DNA from: Ziziphus jujuba
Lineage: Eukaryota; Streptophyta; Magnoliopsida; Rosales; Rhamnaceae
Length of the DNA stretch: 64,000 bases
Assembly: GCF_031755915.1 (NCBI RefSeq)
Contig: NC_083383.1
Span: forward strand, 1,740,001-1,804,000
Direction of reading: 5' to 3'
In this document: positions 12,022 through 26,244 of the stretch, piece after piece
Layout: each line of letters opens with the position of its first letter
Position numbering within the stretch: the first letter of the stretch is position 1
Program-made: the position numbers and the translations under genes
Notes under the pieces: generated by a model
The model's input: the letters and a program-made list of their open reading frames with translations, nothing else
Told to the model about the DNA's origin: nothing
Databases searched by the model: none

Positions 12022-14189
12022 GTTGCCCTCGGGTTCTTCGTGGTTGGTGTGGTCAGATAGGGACGCAATAAATCCTAGCCATACACGTTTTCAACGTCAT
12101 GGCCCCATCATTTTTTCTTCATTGTTTAGTCTCTGTGACCTCACGTGCTGGGAATTGGTAATAGCAACTTGATTTATTTATTTAAAAATAAACCTGAAAA
12201 AAAAAAAAAAAAAAGAATAAGATATTTCCGTATGGGTGACGGGGTGAATCTGATTAAATAATGCAGTGGCACCATGGAGCTATAGATCTCTGAGTACACA
12301 TGGCAAAATTGCAGCCATTTTCGACGTGACGGGATTAGAGCTGCCAAAACAATGATTTCTGTGGTTCAAGTCACGACCAAATTTTAAGCAATCGGGAAGT
12401 ACATTTTTTTTTTTTCGCCCTGCTCATCTATACTTTATTCTAAATTTGAACGTTGATTATCAATTTAATGTATAAAAATAAATAAGTTTTTTAAAAAAAT
12501 AAATAAATTTAATGAAAATTTTTATTTAAATATATTTTAGGATATATTACATTATATATTTTTAAAATTTTTTTATTACAATTGAATATTTTTGTATTTA
12601 TATTTTTATAACTATATAAAAATATTTTGTTGTAATTAAAAATAATTTTAAAAATATGTAGTGTAATATATTCTATATTTTAACAGTTAAAAAAACAAAT
12701 ATGGACAAAAATAACAATAAAAAGAGGCTTCAAATCCATATTCTATTTGTATTATTAAAAAAAAAAGAAAAAAGTATATTTTATATGTGTGTTTAAAGAC
12801 GTATACGATGGGAGCATCGTAGCTTTTTCAATGCTTTTTTCTCAAATCACCTATAAATATTATTTCTTCATGCCGATAATACTCTAATATGCAACCCCGT
12901 CTAAGTGCATTTGATATGTTCGTATTTGTTAACAATATTAAACTTGTTTGTCCCAAAGGGAAAACAAATACTTAATGGATATACAAGGAAAAAAAAAAAT
13001 TATCCCTTGTTATTTTAAAATGTCTATCTTTGTAACCATCACATAAAGATTATTCAAAAATTTTATAAGAAAATTAATTATTCTAGAATTTTATAAGCAA
13101 AAATTAACAAAAGTTATAAATCATGTTTTTAATTGTTATCACGAGAGATTTGTATGAGAATCAAACACCCTGTTATTTATTTTTCTTCTTTTTTTGCTGA
13201 GTGCAATATTTTTCTTTATTATTTATCTGAAATCTAGGATTCATTAAAGCAATCCCGATTAACTTACAACTTGTTATATGCTGCTTAAGTGCTTGTAATT
13301 TTTAAATTGCATTGTCATGGCAACAATGAAAAGACCAACATATCCACACGCACATCCACGGTGTCATGCACTGATTTAGCTAGCGTGAGCCAATAGTGGG
13401 GTAATGGAGCAGCACAACTTTAGTTTTGGATTATGATTTCATTTAAATCTCTAATAAAATAGAGGGACTTTTCATGGTTCGATGACGACATGAGATCTTC
13501 ATGACTATTGTTTAATGCAAGTGGCAACATCGCGACAGAAGAGCGTGAAATACACGGACCATTCATCTTATAGTTTAAAATATTGGGAAAAATAGTGGAC
13601 TTGATGTTTGGGCGGACGGGTCCCTCTTAATTTGACGAGTTCAGGAATTATTGTTTACTACCATTTTGTATTTGGCTGCTTTTTTTTATTTATCTTTTTC
13701 ATGGAAAAAGAACGGTTATGATGGTTTTAATTTGGGGGGAGACATGAGGTGGTCCTAGTCACCGAAAGTCGGTTTGGCTTGTCAAATACGGGTAAAAAGG
13801 CACAGCTGCGAGAAAATTGATAGGTAACAAACTGGTCTTGTTTAATTTAATAAGAACTATTATTTTATATAACTGAATTATTTTTGGAATAAAAATTCCT
13901 AATTTTTTTTAATATTTTTCTGTTGGTGTTCGATGGAAGATAATTAGCCGTAGTATTATATTTTTTCACAATTTTGTAAGAATATAATTTTCTTCATTAC
14001 TGTTATTTGGGTGTAAAATTTACAACAGTTAATTGCAATAATATGCTATTATAAGATCAAGCTTTAAGATGAAAAGATAAAAAGTAATAATGATGCAGAG
14101 TGAATAGCCGTGAGCGAGTGCTTCCTCTTTAAGTGGACATGTAGTAGGTGGAATATTCGTCATGGTTATGACTTGAATTTTAAGTTTTT

Positions 14190-14209
14190 TTCTCTCTCTC
14201 TCTCTCTCT
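14190..14209. repeat. (CT)n microsatellite
   Basis: Ten uninterrupted TC units. (AT)n runs follow nearby at about 14277-14294, 14524-14545 and 15351-15368. Confidence 0.9.
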
Positions 14210-17200
14210 TATAGTTTTTAGATACAAATAATTAAAAGGCTAAAATATTGTTTGTTATTTTTTTGGGCAGACATTTGCATATATATATATATATGGGTGT
14301 TATTCATTATATATATTTTTTATATACGAAGAGAAATCCAATGCAGTTTACTGTTTTATCAAACAGTGGTTTTTACTACCGTTTTGGCAGGACCTTATGC
14401 CTTATATTTATAAAATGAGTACAAAACAAATTTTTAACATAAAGAGATGCTTTAAAACAAGAACAATTAATATAAAACTATGCGTAAAATGACATGCGAC
14501 TCTATATCGTAGACTCTTCTAAAATATATATATATATATATATATTTAAATATATATATTGTAAACCACCCAACTTATGGTTAATGAAAACACGAAGACA
14601 AGCTAGGTTAAAGTTCTTACACGATATAAAATCAAGAGTTATTGTTTTAATACAAAATAATCTTTATTAAAACAAAAAGCATAAAATCTTCCTGATTCAT
14701 TATACATTGAATGTATATTTCTTAAAGAAAATTGCTTTTGTACTTAATTCACAATTCTGTACAACTTTCATGATTTAGAAGTGTAATTATTAGGAAAAAA
14801 AAATATAATGATTTAATCTATTCAAGTCATATATACAGGAAAACATTAAATTGGGTAGATTATATTTACTTGTATAAATAATGTAGTAATGCCATATATC
14901 ATATGGCAGGGTGTAACTTTGCATTTATATATTGGGTGGTGCCATGAATGTTTACCACCGACCAAGTGATAAAAACCCACGTCATATATGAATCGCAAAT
15001 TTATGATATATTTTAATAATACAATGAAGTATATTTCATTCGCTACCATGTGCTTTGAAGCTACAAAGTTTTCGTAATATTTTACTACAAAATGGTGCTC
15101 ATTTTTCTGTTTTTGTCTTTTAAATTAAAGTTAAAGGTTTATCATCATTATCGGCTTACATAATTCCCAAACAAATCGCATGCACTTTGCTTGGTTATGA
15201 TAACACTGAAAGTAAAGAAAAAGGCATAAAAATTTAACATTAGATTCGTTAAAAAATATTGTTGCTTCCTCGTTGACATAAAGAGGCAATCGATTGGCTT
15301 CATTAGAAATAAAATTAAAAAAGTAAAAGGTCGGTTCCTGAAAAGAATATGTATATATATATATATATGTTAACTGCTTTTAAGATTAGGTCCTAGTCAT
15401 CGCATTTTCCTTTTCAAATTTTCATGTATTCGGTCTCCAGCAGCCATACCTTAGCGTGTAAGCTTATGCTAATAATTAAGAATACCCGTAGGTTTACTAG
15501 TTATTGGTATTTGGTATGAGATACTAAATAATATACTCTTTCTATCTACAAAGGGGAAAAGAAAAATAAAATAATTGATACTTGTCGGTACACTAGCGCG
15601 GCAATGCCTCTTACAACTTGCATTGTGTTTGTGTTTTCTCTAATATTTTGGTGGAATTTGTTTATTATTATTATGGACGATGGGTCGGTGGAAGAGATCT
15701 GGAAATCCCCAAGATCTAATATCAATCTCTTTATCAGTTTTTAATCTCTTCACTATCAAAAATACTTATGTAATATGTCAACCTCTTCCTCCTTACAAGA
15801 GCCCATATCAGCTATTGCCCAATGGACTGGATTTGGTAAAAATTTCAGTACAGATTCCATTTGGGCTTATGTTAGCCCTCTTCATTATTGGGCTTGTTTT
15901 GGAGTTCTTACTATAATCGGGTCCTAAAATCTCAAGTGCGCTTTGATCAGAATCTCTAAATCGACCTATAATCGGACGTTGTTTGTAGTCCAAATTTTGG
16001 CGTCGTCTTATAATATTATAATTTCTTTCTCATCAAGATGTTGGAATTCTTTTCCAGTATGATCATTGCACAGGTCAGAATTCAGAAGGGCATTATAATA
16101 TATACATGTCTGCTAGTTGTAGTTTCCCATACTTTTTTCTTAGCAATTCACATGAAAAAAATCTACCGTAGAAAGTACAAAGGCTGACTGTAGTTTAACT
16201 TTTATTTTTTGTCGTCCTCTCTATTTTATTCATCATTTTTATTGTCTCTCTGTGATTGGCTTCCAAGTCAAGTTTTTAACATTTTGGTTTTATTTTTTTT
16301 AAAACTATTTATGAATGGTGGGAGCGGCCTCTACTGTCTGTCAAAGTGTGGACAAACGTTTATACCAAATAGCACCACATGAATTCTATCTCCTTGTACA
16401 ATAAGTTTGATTCCCTTCAATTCCATTCCATTAGCTCTGACAGATTTTCATATGTTATATATGGTAGTACAATTTTTATTTTTTTTTCTCATTTCTTTTA
16501 CTCTGTTTTAAGCGTGTGTGAAAAAATTCTCCATCCCTTTCATATACTTTCCTTGCTCAAAGGGAAAAGGAAAGACACAGAAAAGCTTGGAGGGCATGGA
16601 AATATGAAATAGTGGTCCATCGTTTATACGGATTTGTTCCTGGAGTTTTTATATCCATTCTTGGGCCTACTCCATAAAAAACAGTCCATAATACAGCCAA
16701 ATACTGTTTGGGTATCTGGCATGGCATGAAAGAACAAGTAGATAATAACGTGGAGGCTGATTGATTTGGTTTTGGACTTTCGAACCCTTTCAAAAGCGAC
16801 AGTTAATTTTACGAGCTTAAGGTCTTACCTTCAATAATATTTATTTGTTATTTCCGCAAACACCTATATTAATGATATAAATGTGTCTTCGTTTTTCTTA
16901 ATTTGATTTTGTGTTGGTGAAACTGTTCTGCAATGATTTCAACAAATTTGACTGGAAGATAATACAGTTAAGGATAGGTCAAAAAGGTTGATTGGCTTTT
17001 TGCAAAATAAAAAATGGGAACCACAACAAAATTGAAGAAATCTAAACCTATTTCATATGAATATATTATCAATATGTACATGCCGACATATCCTTGGCTA
17101 ACTCTGATGCAGTCCAATCGTGATATTCGCCTAATTCTCTCATAAACCTGTACTCTAAAATTCTCAATCTATTAGCTTTGTAGTACAACGACTTTTTGGT

Positions 17201-17875
17201 TATACATAGAAACTTTCTTTTATTACTGTATCTGCTTGCTTAAGCAAACAATCATAGAAAAATCCATTATAAATTTTATGGTCCAGAATTAAACAGAATA
17301 TAAAAAAAAAAAAAAAAAATCTATAATTTTCCTATTTTTTTAAAGAAAATTATGAGGTGCATCTGGCTGATATGGAAAGCGTGTGCAGTGCTTTTCTCCA
17401 GTGACATGGTTTTGTATTATTATATTAAGAAACAAAAAAATAAAGAAAGTAAGAAAGAGCTACAGTAAACCCAATAGCCAAAAGGTCCACAAGTAATAAA
17501 AGCCGCAAAAAAAAGAAAAAAAGAAAAAAGAAAATAGAAACCAATCGTTTTATTTATTTAATATGTTATATCCTTCCGTTTCCAACTTTCTTTTAACAGA
17601 GTAACGCTCTTCTAGCCAACATTGGCTCTATCTCTCTCTGCTTCTTCCTCACTCCCTCTCTTACCGTTTAAACAAATGATATTTCAAAAAAGAAATGGAC
17701 CAATCACAGCCTGCCTAGCAAAAGGCCTTGGATGTTGCCGACACTTAGCATACCCCACGCACTTGTAAATTTCCTTTTCATGCTGCTCGTTGTTTGGATC
17801 CACTGGTCGTTGAACATAAAAGATTGTCCACCAAGAATAAATGCCACATTGAATGCTCTTTCTGATAAGGGGGAA

Positions 17876-17899
17876 AATAATAATAATAATAATAATAAT
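17876..17899. repeat. (ATA)n microsatellite
   Basis: Eight ATA/TAA units in gene-free DNA upstream of the synaptotagmin gene. Confidence 0.9.
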
Positions 17900-18235
17900 C
17901 AGATTATAAGTTACAGGTCTTGGATTAACAATCAGATGGGATTGTTTTCTTATCCATTACCACAGTCACACCTAAAAAGCACGTGAATTCAAGAATTTTT
18001 AGCAAGTTTATCAATGGAAGTATTGTGATTCTTTTCTTGAATTACAGATCCATTTTCCTCGTTGGGTAGTGCTGCAAAAGGCAGGCAGAAGAGAATAGCA
18101 ATGGGTTTTTCTCCTTTTGCTGTTGTATTTTGATCTCTCTCTGCGTTTCTCTGCTTCTCTTTTTTTCCCTTGTTGATTTCTGAGAGACAGTAAAATTTGA
18201 AGATTTTTTTGCCTTGGTCTGGGAGGAGAATAAAG

Positions 18236-18796
18236 ATGGGTATTCTGAGTAGTATCTTGGGTTTCTGTGGCTTTGGAATGGGAACTTCAATTGGGCTTGT
18301 GATTGGGTATTACATGTTTGTCTACTTCCAGCCAACTGATGTTAAGGTCGGTTTGTTCTTCCCTTTCTTCTTCTCCAATTTTGGTTCTTCATGGTTACAT
18401 GTGGCTGAATTACGCTTCTTCACTGAGATTCATGCTCATGGTGCAATAAATAGTAGTTATTTATTGTGTCAATATGTTTGTCATAGATGCCAAAAACAAC
18501 AATAAGAAGCCAAGGGCAGTTTAAGCTCGTTTAAGAAAATACCCTTGGGTATATGTCCATTTTGGTATTTCCAGGCAATTGAACGGTACTTTTGTTTAGG
18601 CAGTTTTGAGCTTTTTCCTCAGCTTAATTACACTGGAAAAGCTTCTGGCATTTGAAAACTTACTGTTTATCCTCCACTTTGCACTTCACCTCTTCAGTCA
18701 GTGCCTCTTTACACTATAATTCCTTTAAAGAATATTAAAAAATTGCAAAAGCCTATGCCTATAATGAGAACCTTTAGCACATAAATTTGCAAGGTG

Positions 18797-18846
<50 letters not shown>

Positions 18847-21800
18847 TATTTTTATTTTTTTTTCATTTTTAAGATTTTGTTTTTAACTGGAATGAGTATT
18901 CCTAGCAACACCAAAGATTAGATAAAGTGACAGACAGAAAGAGGATTAAGAGTAGTGATTGGTTTGATAAAGGTTATAGCTAGTGATACGATATCCTTTA
19001 GCGGGATAGCCTTCCAACATTATCCTTTAATGGCTTGGAACCTGAAACTTCCCATTACAAACAGGGATATTTAGCTGTTCGTTACTTTGGCTTGTTTGCT
19101 TATGAGAATACTCAGAGTTTATGTGAAAGGGGATGCTCTAGAATTCTAGATGTCTAAAACACCTCAAGATGATGGCATGTACTCTTTTCGGTGGTGACAG
19201 TTGTTAGGTGAAGTAACTGAAGTTAGATGATGGTCTTCTTGTGTTTTTCAGACATTAAAAATTACCTTTGTTTTTCTATAAAGACTGATGCCTAGATTCA
19301 TACTAATCTTTGGACGCTTCAGAGTGATTGAGAACTAAAGTCCAAACTTTGATCATGTATGATGTCAAAGTAAAATATAAAATTTCTTTTAAAATACGTA
19401 TGGTAAAAAAGTTCTCACAAGTTGATTCATTTCTCTATTTGCTGGTGTTATTGGTGCATCCAGGATCCTATTATTCGTCCTTTGGTAGAGCAAGATACTA
19501 AAGCTTTGCAACGGATGCTTCCAGAGATACCCCTGTGGGTTAAAAATCCAGACTTTGACAGAGTATGAACGTTTACTATTCTTACTTCCAAAAACACATG
19601 TACTCTTTCCATGCGTTTGGTTATATCTTATATAAGTTTGCTTCATTGAAGGTTGACTGGCTTAATAAATTTATAGAAATCTTGTGGCCTTTTCTGGACA
19701 AGGTATGTCATTCATATATTTTTTAAAAAAAAATTGTTGGTTGAAACTCCCCTTTTACTCTTTTTTGCTGAATATTAATTGTTCTATTTATCAGGCAATT
19801 TGCAAGACTGCAAGGAGTATAGCAAAGCCAATAATTGCTGAGCAAATTCCAAAATACAAAATTGAGTCTGTTGATTTTGAAGCACTTACCTTGGGTTCCC
19901 TCCCACCAACTTTTCAAGGTTTCTTGATCAACACTCATGCACACTGCAAACACATACCATAAACACTGGCAGAAACCACCAGCAATATGATCTCATATTC
20001 TTATTCCTCTCGTGCACTTCTATGGACACACTGACCATGTTTTTCACATATACCAGGAATGAAAGTTTACATCACTGATGAGAAGGAATTGATAATTGAA
20101 CCAGCATTGAGGTGGGCTGGAAATCCTAACGTCATTGTTGCAGCTAAAGCATTTGGGTTGAAAGCCACTGTTCAGGTATTAGCTTGTATCACTGTTGATG
20201 GAGAAACACAAAGCTTTATCTGTTTCAATTTGCTGGTTGATAGCGACAGCTTTTTCGCTCATCCTAGAGCACACATATGGAAATGTACACAGATGTTGTC
20301 CGTCCCCCCCCCCTTCTCTCTCTCTCTCTCTCTCTCGTATTCTTTCTTCTTCTTTCAGAAATATGCAGACACAATGAGATATATGATTAGTGTGGATCAC
20401 CCTGAAGAGTACCATTGTTTGAGAGTACTGATTCTTCCGAGTGTTTCAGGTGGTTGATTTGCAAGTATTTGCTACTCCACGGATCACCCTGAAGCCTCTG
20501 GTTCCCACATTTCCTTGTTTTGCAAAAATATGTGTCTCTCTCATGGAGAAGGTGTGATATTGATTCAAATTTCAAATTGTTATAACTTGATGTTTGTTCT
20601 ACAAACAAGCATCTTACGTAGTAGAGTTGCGATTTTGTTATCTTAGTTATTGCATATGCAACAATCTGCGGTTGCTACTCGCAATTAGATGCTATGCAAA
20701 ATAATTGTGGCCTCCTTTTTGAGGGTAATTAATTGTATATGACATCTTACTTGTAAGCAAACCCCCAGAATTAGTAATTAGTTAGAAAAAATAAATAAAT
20801 AAAAAACCATAATTTGTGTACGTTGATCCCTTTCCCTTTTGGTTATGCTGCTCTGTCTGTGCAGCCACATGTTGACTTTGGGTTAAAGCTGGTTGGTGCA
20901 GATGTTATGTCCATTCCTGGCCTCTACAGGTTTGTCCAGGTAGCACTTCACTTTACACTTCCTTTTCCCTTGTTCAAAGTTTTTGAGTATTGACTTTATT
21001 AGTGAGGAGCGTTTGTACAAACACACACATACTCATATGTGTACTTGCATCCCATGATGTAGAAAGTCAGTCTCTGGAATATCATTTGCATGCCTTAATG
21101 GTAATAACATGATCCGCTCCAAAGGATGTTTTTGTTTTTCCTTAAAATTCTTTACAAAACAAGACCGCATCTTGTTTACAGTTATGTTTTTCCTTATTGT
21201 TTGATTCATTTTTATTTTATCAGGAGCTTATCAAAGATCAAGTGGCAAATATGTATCTATGGCCCAAAGTCCTTGAAGTACAAATTATGGATCCATCAAA
21301 GTAAGCATGCATTTTCTTTATATGTTTCAAAATAAGATGTTGAACCTATTGGTATGACATGATGACTTTATTCAATTTTGGCAGAGCTTTGAAGAAACCT
21401 GTTGGAATTCTCAGTGTAAAGGTTGTGAGGGCAATGAAGCTCAAAAAGAAAGATCTTATGGGGGCATCAGACCCTTATGTGAAATTGAAGTTAACCGAGG
21501 AAAAGCTTCCTGCAAAGAAAACCACTGTGAAACACAAAAACTTAAATCCTGAATGGAACGAGGATTTTAATATGGTCATCAAAGACCCAGAATCTCAAGC
21601 ATTAGAAATAGTTGTTTATGATTGGGAACAGGTATATGTCTTTGGATGTGATTTTGCTTTAAACCTAGAATGTTTTTATGTTTAGGCATTTGAAAGGAGG
21701 AAAAGCTACATTGTAGCCCTGTTTCTGTTATAGTTTGATTAGTATTTCAATTTTCAACTTTTCTTGAAGCATGTATGGGAACTCCAAAGCTTTCTTCCAG

Positions 21801-22969
21801 CTTTAGACACCCCTTGGCTAACATACATTGATCTTCCATATTATCCAACTCTAGTTGTTCAAGTGTCATTATTTATCCATAATTCCTATCAAAGTTTCTT
21901 AAGCTCTATATCCCTTTTATATAGGTTGGTAAACACGACAAGATGGGTATGAATGTTGTTCCCTTGAAAGAGCTTACACCTGATGAGCCTAAAGAACTGA
22001 CTCTTGAGCTACTGAAAAATATGGACCCAAATGATCCTCAAAATGAGAAGTCCCGAGGGCAGCTTGTCGTGGAATTGATCTATAAACCTTTCAAGGAAGA
22101 TCAAGTACCTGAAGATACGGATGATTCAAATGCCGTACAAAAGGCTCCTGAAGGAACACCTGCAGGGGGTGGTTTGTTTGTTATTTTGGTCCATGAAGCT
22201 GAAGATGTGGAAGGAAAGCACCATACAAATCCATATGTCCGGTTACTATTCAGAGGAGAGGAGAGAAGAACCAAGGTATGTCTTAGCACCAAATTTGTTA
22301 TTTTTCTTGTTCCTTTGTGGAAGTTTCTTCGTAAATAGAGACATAATTTTAGCTGCAAGTTGCTCTGCATCATCCAGAAACATATTTGTATCATGGTTTA
22401 TTTTAACACAGAAAATATATTAATTATTTTTCTACATAATAAAAACCCCAGATGAAATGAAACCCGGGAACAAATCTTTAAATCCTTCATTCAATTTGTA
22501 GTGCATTATGGTGAAAAATGAAAGTTTGAGTATTTTGTAGTATGTTACTTGACAATTATGTTTGGCACTGATCCAGCAAGTTAAGAAAAATCGGGACCCA
22601 AGATGGGACGAGGAATTTTCATTCACACTGGAGGAACCTCCCACAAATGATAAACTTCATGTGGAAGTTATCAGTGCCTCCTCGAGGATGGGCTTGCTGC
22701 ATCCAAAAGTACGTATGGAACTATTATTGAAATATATTCTTCCAATAGGTGACAAAAATTGTTGGTTGAGAAGGGTCACTTAAATAGTTTTATTTATATA
22801 CAAGTGTTGATGCTGTTTTTGCTAATTTTCTTCCAATCAGGAAATCTTGGGTTACGTGGATATAAGACTAGCCGACGTTGTTAACAACAGAAGAATCAAC
22901 GAGAAGTACCACCTTATAGACTCCAAGAATGGAAGAATACAGATCGAGCTGCAATGGAGAACATCTTGA
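18236..22969 (+). CDS. SYT2: Plant synaptotagmin (SYT1/SYT2-like), SMP-C2A-C2B
   Basis: ER-plasma membrane tether with a lipid-transfer SMP domain and two C2 domains; plant SYT1/SYT2 proteins act at membrane contact sites, in endocytosis, secretion and membrane repair. Twelve exons: 18236-18346, 19464-19562, 19652-19702, 19795-19918, 20057-20175, 20450-20551, 20865-20939, 21224-21300, 21385-21631, 21925-22275, 22577-22708, 22841-22969. They give 538 residues, the usual length. Residues about 5-30 form the N-terminal membrane anchor; the SMP domain spans about 70-250. C2A starts near 258 and keeps Ca-binding Asp positions (DLMGASDPYVK, VYDWEQ). C2B starts near 420 and reads AEDVEGKHHTNPYVR, so it is poorer in Asp and may not bind Ca in the usual way. 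Wording around VGKHDKMGMN and SEKSRGQLVVEL favours SYT2 over SYT1; the number is less sure than the family. Confidence 0.93.
18801..18838. repeat. (AT)19 microsatellite in synaptotagmin intron 1
   Basis: Nineteen uninterrupted AT units followed by a T-rich run, inside the 1.1-kb first intron. Likely length-polymorphic. Confidence 0.95.
20304..20336. repeat. C run plus (TC)n in synaptotagmin intron 5
   Basis: A run of about ten C bases (20304-20313) is joined to about eleven TC units, upstream of exon 6. The pyrimidine tract is unusually long, but the acceptor used is about 110 bp further on. Confidence 0.85.
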
Positions 22970-25900
22970 GGAAATGCTCTGCGGACATTGAAAATTAGAA
23001 TTTGTTGCGTTGTAGGGTAATCCACATTAATTGTTTCTCTGTTTTCTGCTTTGACTTTAGTTTATGGATTATATGCTCCAAAAAATCAACTTCTTGTATC
23101 TTGCTTTTGACTGGAGACCAATTTTCATGTAAATTAAAGATTTTCTAAGATGCTTTTTTTCCGTGGTGTTTTGTTTGAGTTAATAAAATGTAGATGGGCC
23201 CTAGCTTTATCTCAGAGTCAGGGCCAATTAATGAGCTTTATCTCACGGACCGGGCCAATAAATTGTTGCCGAGCAATGGAATCTTAGGCCCATAAATAAG
23301 AGCCTAATATTCTCATTTTTTCAAACCCAGAGATGTGACCCTTTCCAACTGCACACTCAATTTGATTGAAAACTGGTAGGAATAATTGTTGATCATCATT
23401 GCACCGCCGAACAGTTGGCACTTTGAAAAACGCAATTGCATTCGTCTGGTCCATCCATCTTTCTATCAAATGCTCTCCGTTTTCCCAAGCTGATACCAAA
23501 AAGTTCCCATTAGATTTGCCAATTTAAGTAAAAGGAGGTCATCATAGCTTTCTCTATGCGTTGGCTTCAATTATTCAGCTGATTTAGATTTTTTTTTTTT
23601 TTTTGGGGGGAACACCCTATTATTACTACACCTACTAGCTTTTCGCTGCTTAATGTTTGAGTACTTTGTGCAAAGTCCAATCCACTGGATTCTACTCTAA
23701 TTACCAAAAAAATATCTGCTGGATGGTGGATTCTACTCCAAAGCAGTCACCAAAAAGTGGCCAAATGGAGACAAAGCTTCTCTCTCCAGCAATATCCCTT
23801 TTTTTAATATACCAGGGAAGGGAGATTGGGGAGGCATCGACCATAGTTTTTGGGATGTGTCTCAAACACGCGTCCATAAAACAATCTATGGAGACATGTG
23901 TTTACTCCTTTCTCTAAATATGGAAAAAAGATTTCAGATACGTAGTTTTTTTAGTTTTTTGTACTAAAGAAATATGGCCGGGCCTACCCAAATAGACACT
24001 TCTCTTTTTATGTGGTCAAGGGAAAGCAGTTGGCTTTTTCTACATTCTACAAAGAGTACACGTGAAGATGCAGCATTGACTTTAGTTGGGTTAGCTTTTA
24101 GTTCCTTCTCTGCTACATGTCGATAAGAAGCACAAAGATTATATTAGTCCAGGAATTCTCTTTCGCTCTTCCAGAAGATTAGTCAAATGCATTTTGGATT
24201 AAATAATTGGTATATAATTTTATTTTATTTTCTGTTTTTTGGGTAGAAACTAAATAATTGGTATTTGTTTTGGCGTAAAAGCAGCTATCTTTATTCTCTA
24301 ATCAATCGCGTAGATTCCTCTATTTCAGAATTCCCACCGAGGATTGGTTTGAGAATATGAATATGTTCTATCCAATCCAACGTCCAGAAAAGAATAAATA
24401 CTCGTGTCTTTGTTGCCACAACTTATGCGGCTCTCAAATTATCCCCATTTGTATATATTTTTCTTTTAGAAACAATGCATCGTATCTCACTGAGAACAAC
24501 TTTTGTCTCCACCATAAAAAGATTAAAAGGGCTTTCCCCATAAAAGGAGCCACTTGGGTTATAAAGATGTAATTTCAAGCAAAGTCCATTAGTGGACTCC
24601 CTGAGTTCTCTCGGTATAACGGAATAACTCTTTATGAACAGAAATGGGTCAAGATATGCAAATCTGGCGGTTGAGAATGAAATCAACCAAATCTCGGCTG
24701 GTGCACCGTTTGATAACCAATAATTAATATTAATAAACTAGCCCAGATCTAGCACAAGGAAACAAATCTTAAGGATCGTATGAAGAACCTGCAAGGTACC
24801 GCAGGCATGAGACTGTAGGTCCCATGAGATGGAGCATCGAGTTCAATATTTTTGGTGAAAGTAAGGGGAGGAAAATACAAAAAGAGTGGACTTTTAGCAC
24901 ACAGCCAAATGAAGTCAGAGGGAAAAAGGTGTCTGTTTGGGAAAAGACACAGACAGTCTTTGCTCCGGGCCCAGCAAAAATGCTCCGAAAGCCCATTCCA
25001 TCATCAGTTTTCCACAGCAAAACAGCATCCACATTGGTGTCTGATCAGATCCAAAAGGAAAACCCAATGTAACCCAATTTCATTTCCCTTCCAAAAAATT
25101 GTCCAACAAGTGGGGAAAAAGCTCTGTCACTCAGCTCATCCATGTCTGTATCATCAGCGCCAAATAGAAAGGACGCTGGTGGGGTGGGGATGATATAATA
25201 CTACATCGTTTTGAAGTGAAACGGCACGGTCTAATTTTGCAGACATTTTAAAAATCCTAGTATTGTTTTTTCACATAATACTTGGTGTAAAATTTATTTA
25301 GGATAAATAATGAAAAAGCGAAAAAAAAAAAAAAAAAAGGTAAAAGAAACCGGCTGAGCTGACACGAGGGAAAGCACTGAAGAGACAGCTCTGCAGCAGC
25401 GACGTATTATCATGCTCTTTAGCATTTAAACCGCCAAATCACGCCGTCAAGACACACCTATCAGATGAGTTCCATCACACGCCGTGCAGACTCGCACTTA
25501 CTTAAACTCGAACCCGATCCCTTAACGTTAACGTCCACAAGTTGGAGTATTTGTATATCTGAGAGCGTTTGAAACAGTAAATGTGTACTGTTCAAAAATA
25601 TAAATTGCGGTTAATTTAAAAATTATTTATATAAAACTTATTTGTATTATTAATTAATTAATTATTAATTTTATTAGTTTATTTTTAAAAAAAAAATTAT
25701 TTTTTAAAAAATTTAAAATATCTAAATAATTCACCTTAATAATATTTGGACAAACATTATCATTAAGAAACAATTTCTTTAAAATAGATAGTTTATGTGA
25801 TATGTCAGACTTTTACAAACTCAAATCTCAAGCTATGAGAATTGGCCAATAATTAAAAAAAGAAAAAAAAAAAAACCGAGGTTAACCATGGGTTTATTAC

Positions 25901-26244
25901 CGTCAAATCCGTAGAGTGCGGTAGGACCCCAGACTGGGCAATGCAAACTGCAGGTCATAGAGCCTAGGACATGAAGCCTCATGCAACCATTTTCTTCACA
26001 TATTACTTTTTCCAAATTTATTATTTTTTTGGTTTTATTCATTCAAGCTTGATACATGCTCGATTCCCTCCCTTTCCAAAGCTATTTTTTAGCTTTTTCT
26101 TCTTTTTTTTTTTTTTGTTTGTACACTGCTACATCTGCTACTTATTGTAGCCTAAAACCCCCTATTTTATTCATTCATAAGGGATAGTAGTGCATACAAG
26201 TAAAGCTATCTTCCTCAGCGAAGAACTAGCAGAGCGACTCCGAG
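22970..26244. other. Intergenic: synaptotagmin 3' side and CLV1 promoter
   Basis: About 3.3 kb with no supportable gene. A 113-codon open frame at 24852-25193 overlaps others and shows no domain. AT-rich stretches lie at 25260-25330 and 25600-25740. The last few hundred bases should hold the CLV1 promoter and leader; no element stands out. Confidence 0.5.

Larger units (their letters stand above)
12100..18235. other. Long AT-rich gene-free interval
   Basis: About 6 kb without a supportable gene. It holds many poly-A/T runs and microsatellites, listed separately. Short open frames at 14846-15049, 15680-15916, 16379-16612 and 16557-16793 show no domain, no splice context and no codon signal I would trust. 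The synaptotagmin promoter and leader occupy the right end; a 10-codon upstream ORF lies at 18101-18133. Confidence 0.5.

Noticed and set aside
11883..12068. 61-codon minus-strand open frame in a GC-richer island
   Set aside because: The GC content is better explained by clustered MSA promoter motifs; no domain and poor codon pattern.
15680..15916. 78-codon open frame with a hydrophobic end
   Set aside because: Isolated in gene-free DNA, no family match, hydrophobicity comes from T-rich bases.
20059..20457. Extended open frame through synaptotagmin exon 5 into its intron
   Set aside because: The extra residues are intron read-through past a good GT donor; exon 6 restores the conserved VVDLQVFATPRIT in frame.
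24852..25193. 113-codon open frame
   Set aside because: Overlaps another open frame of similar length; no domain, no splice or promoter signals.
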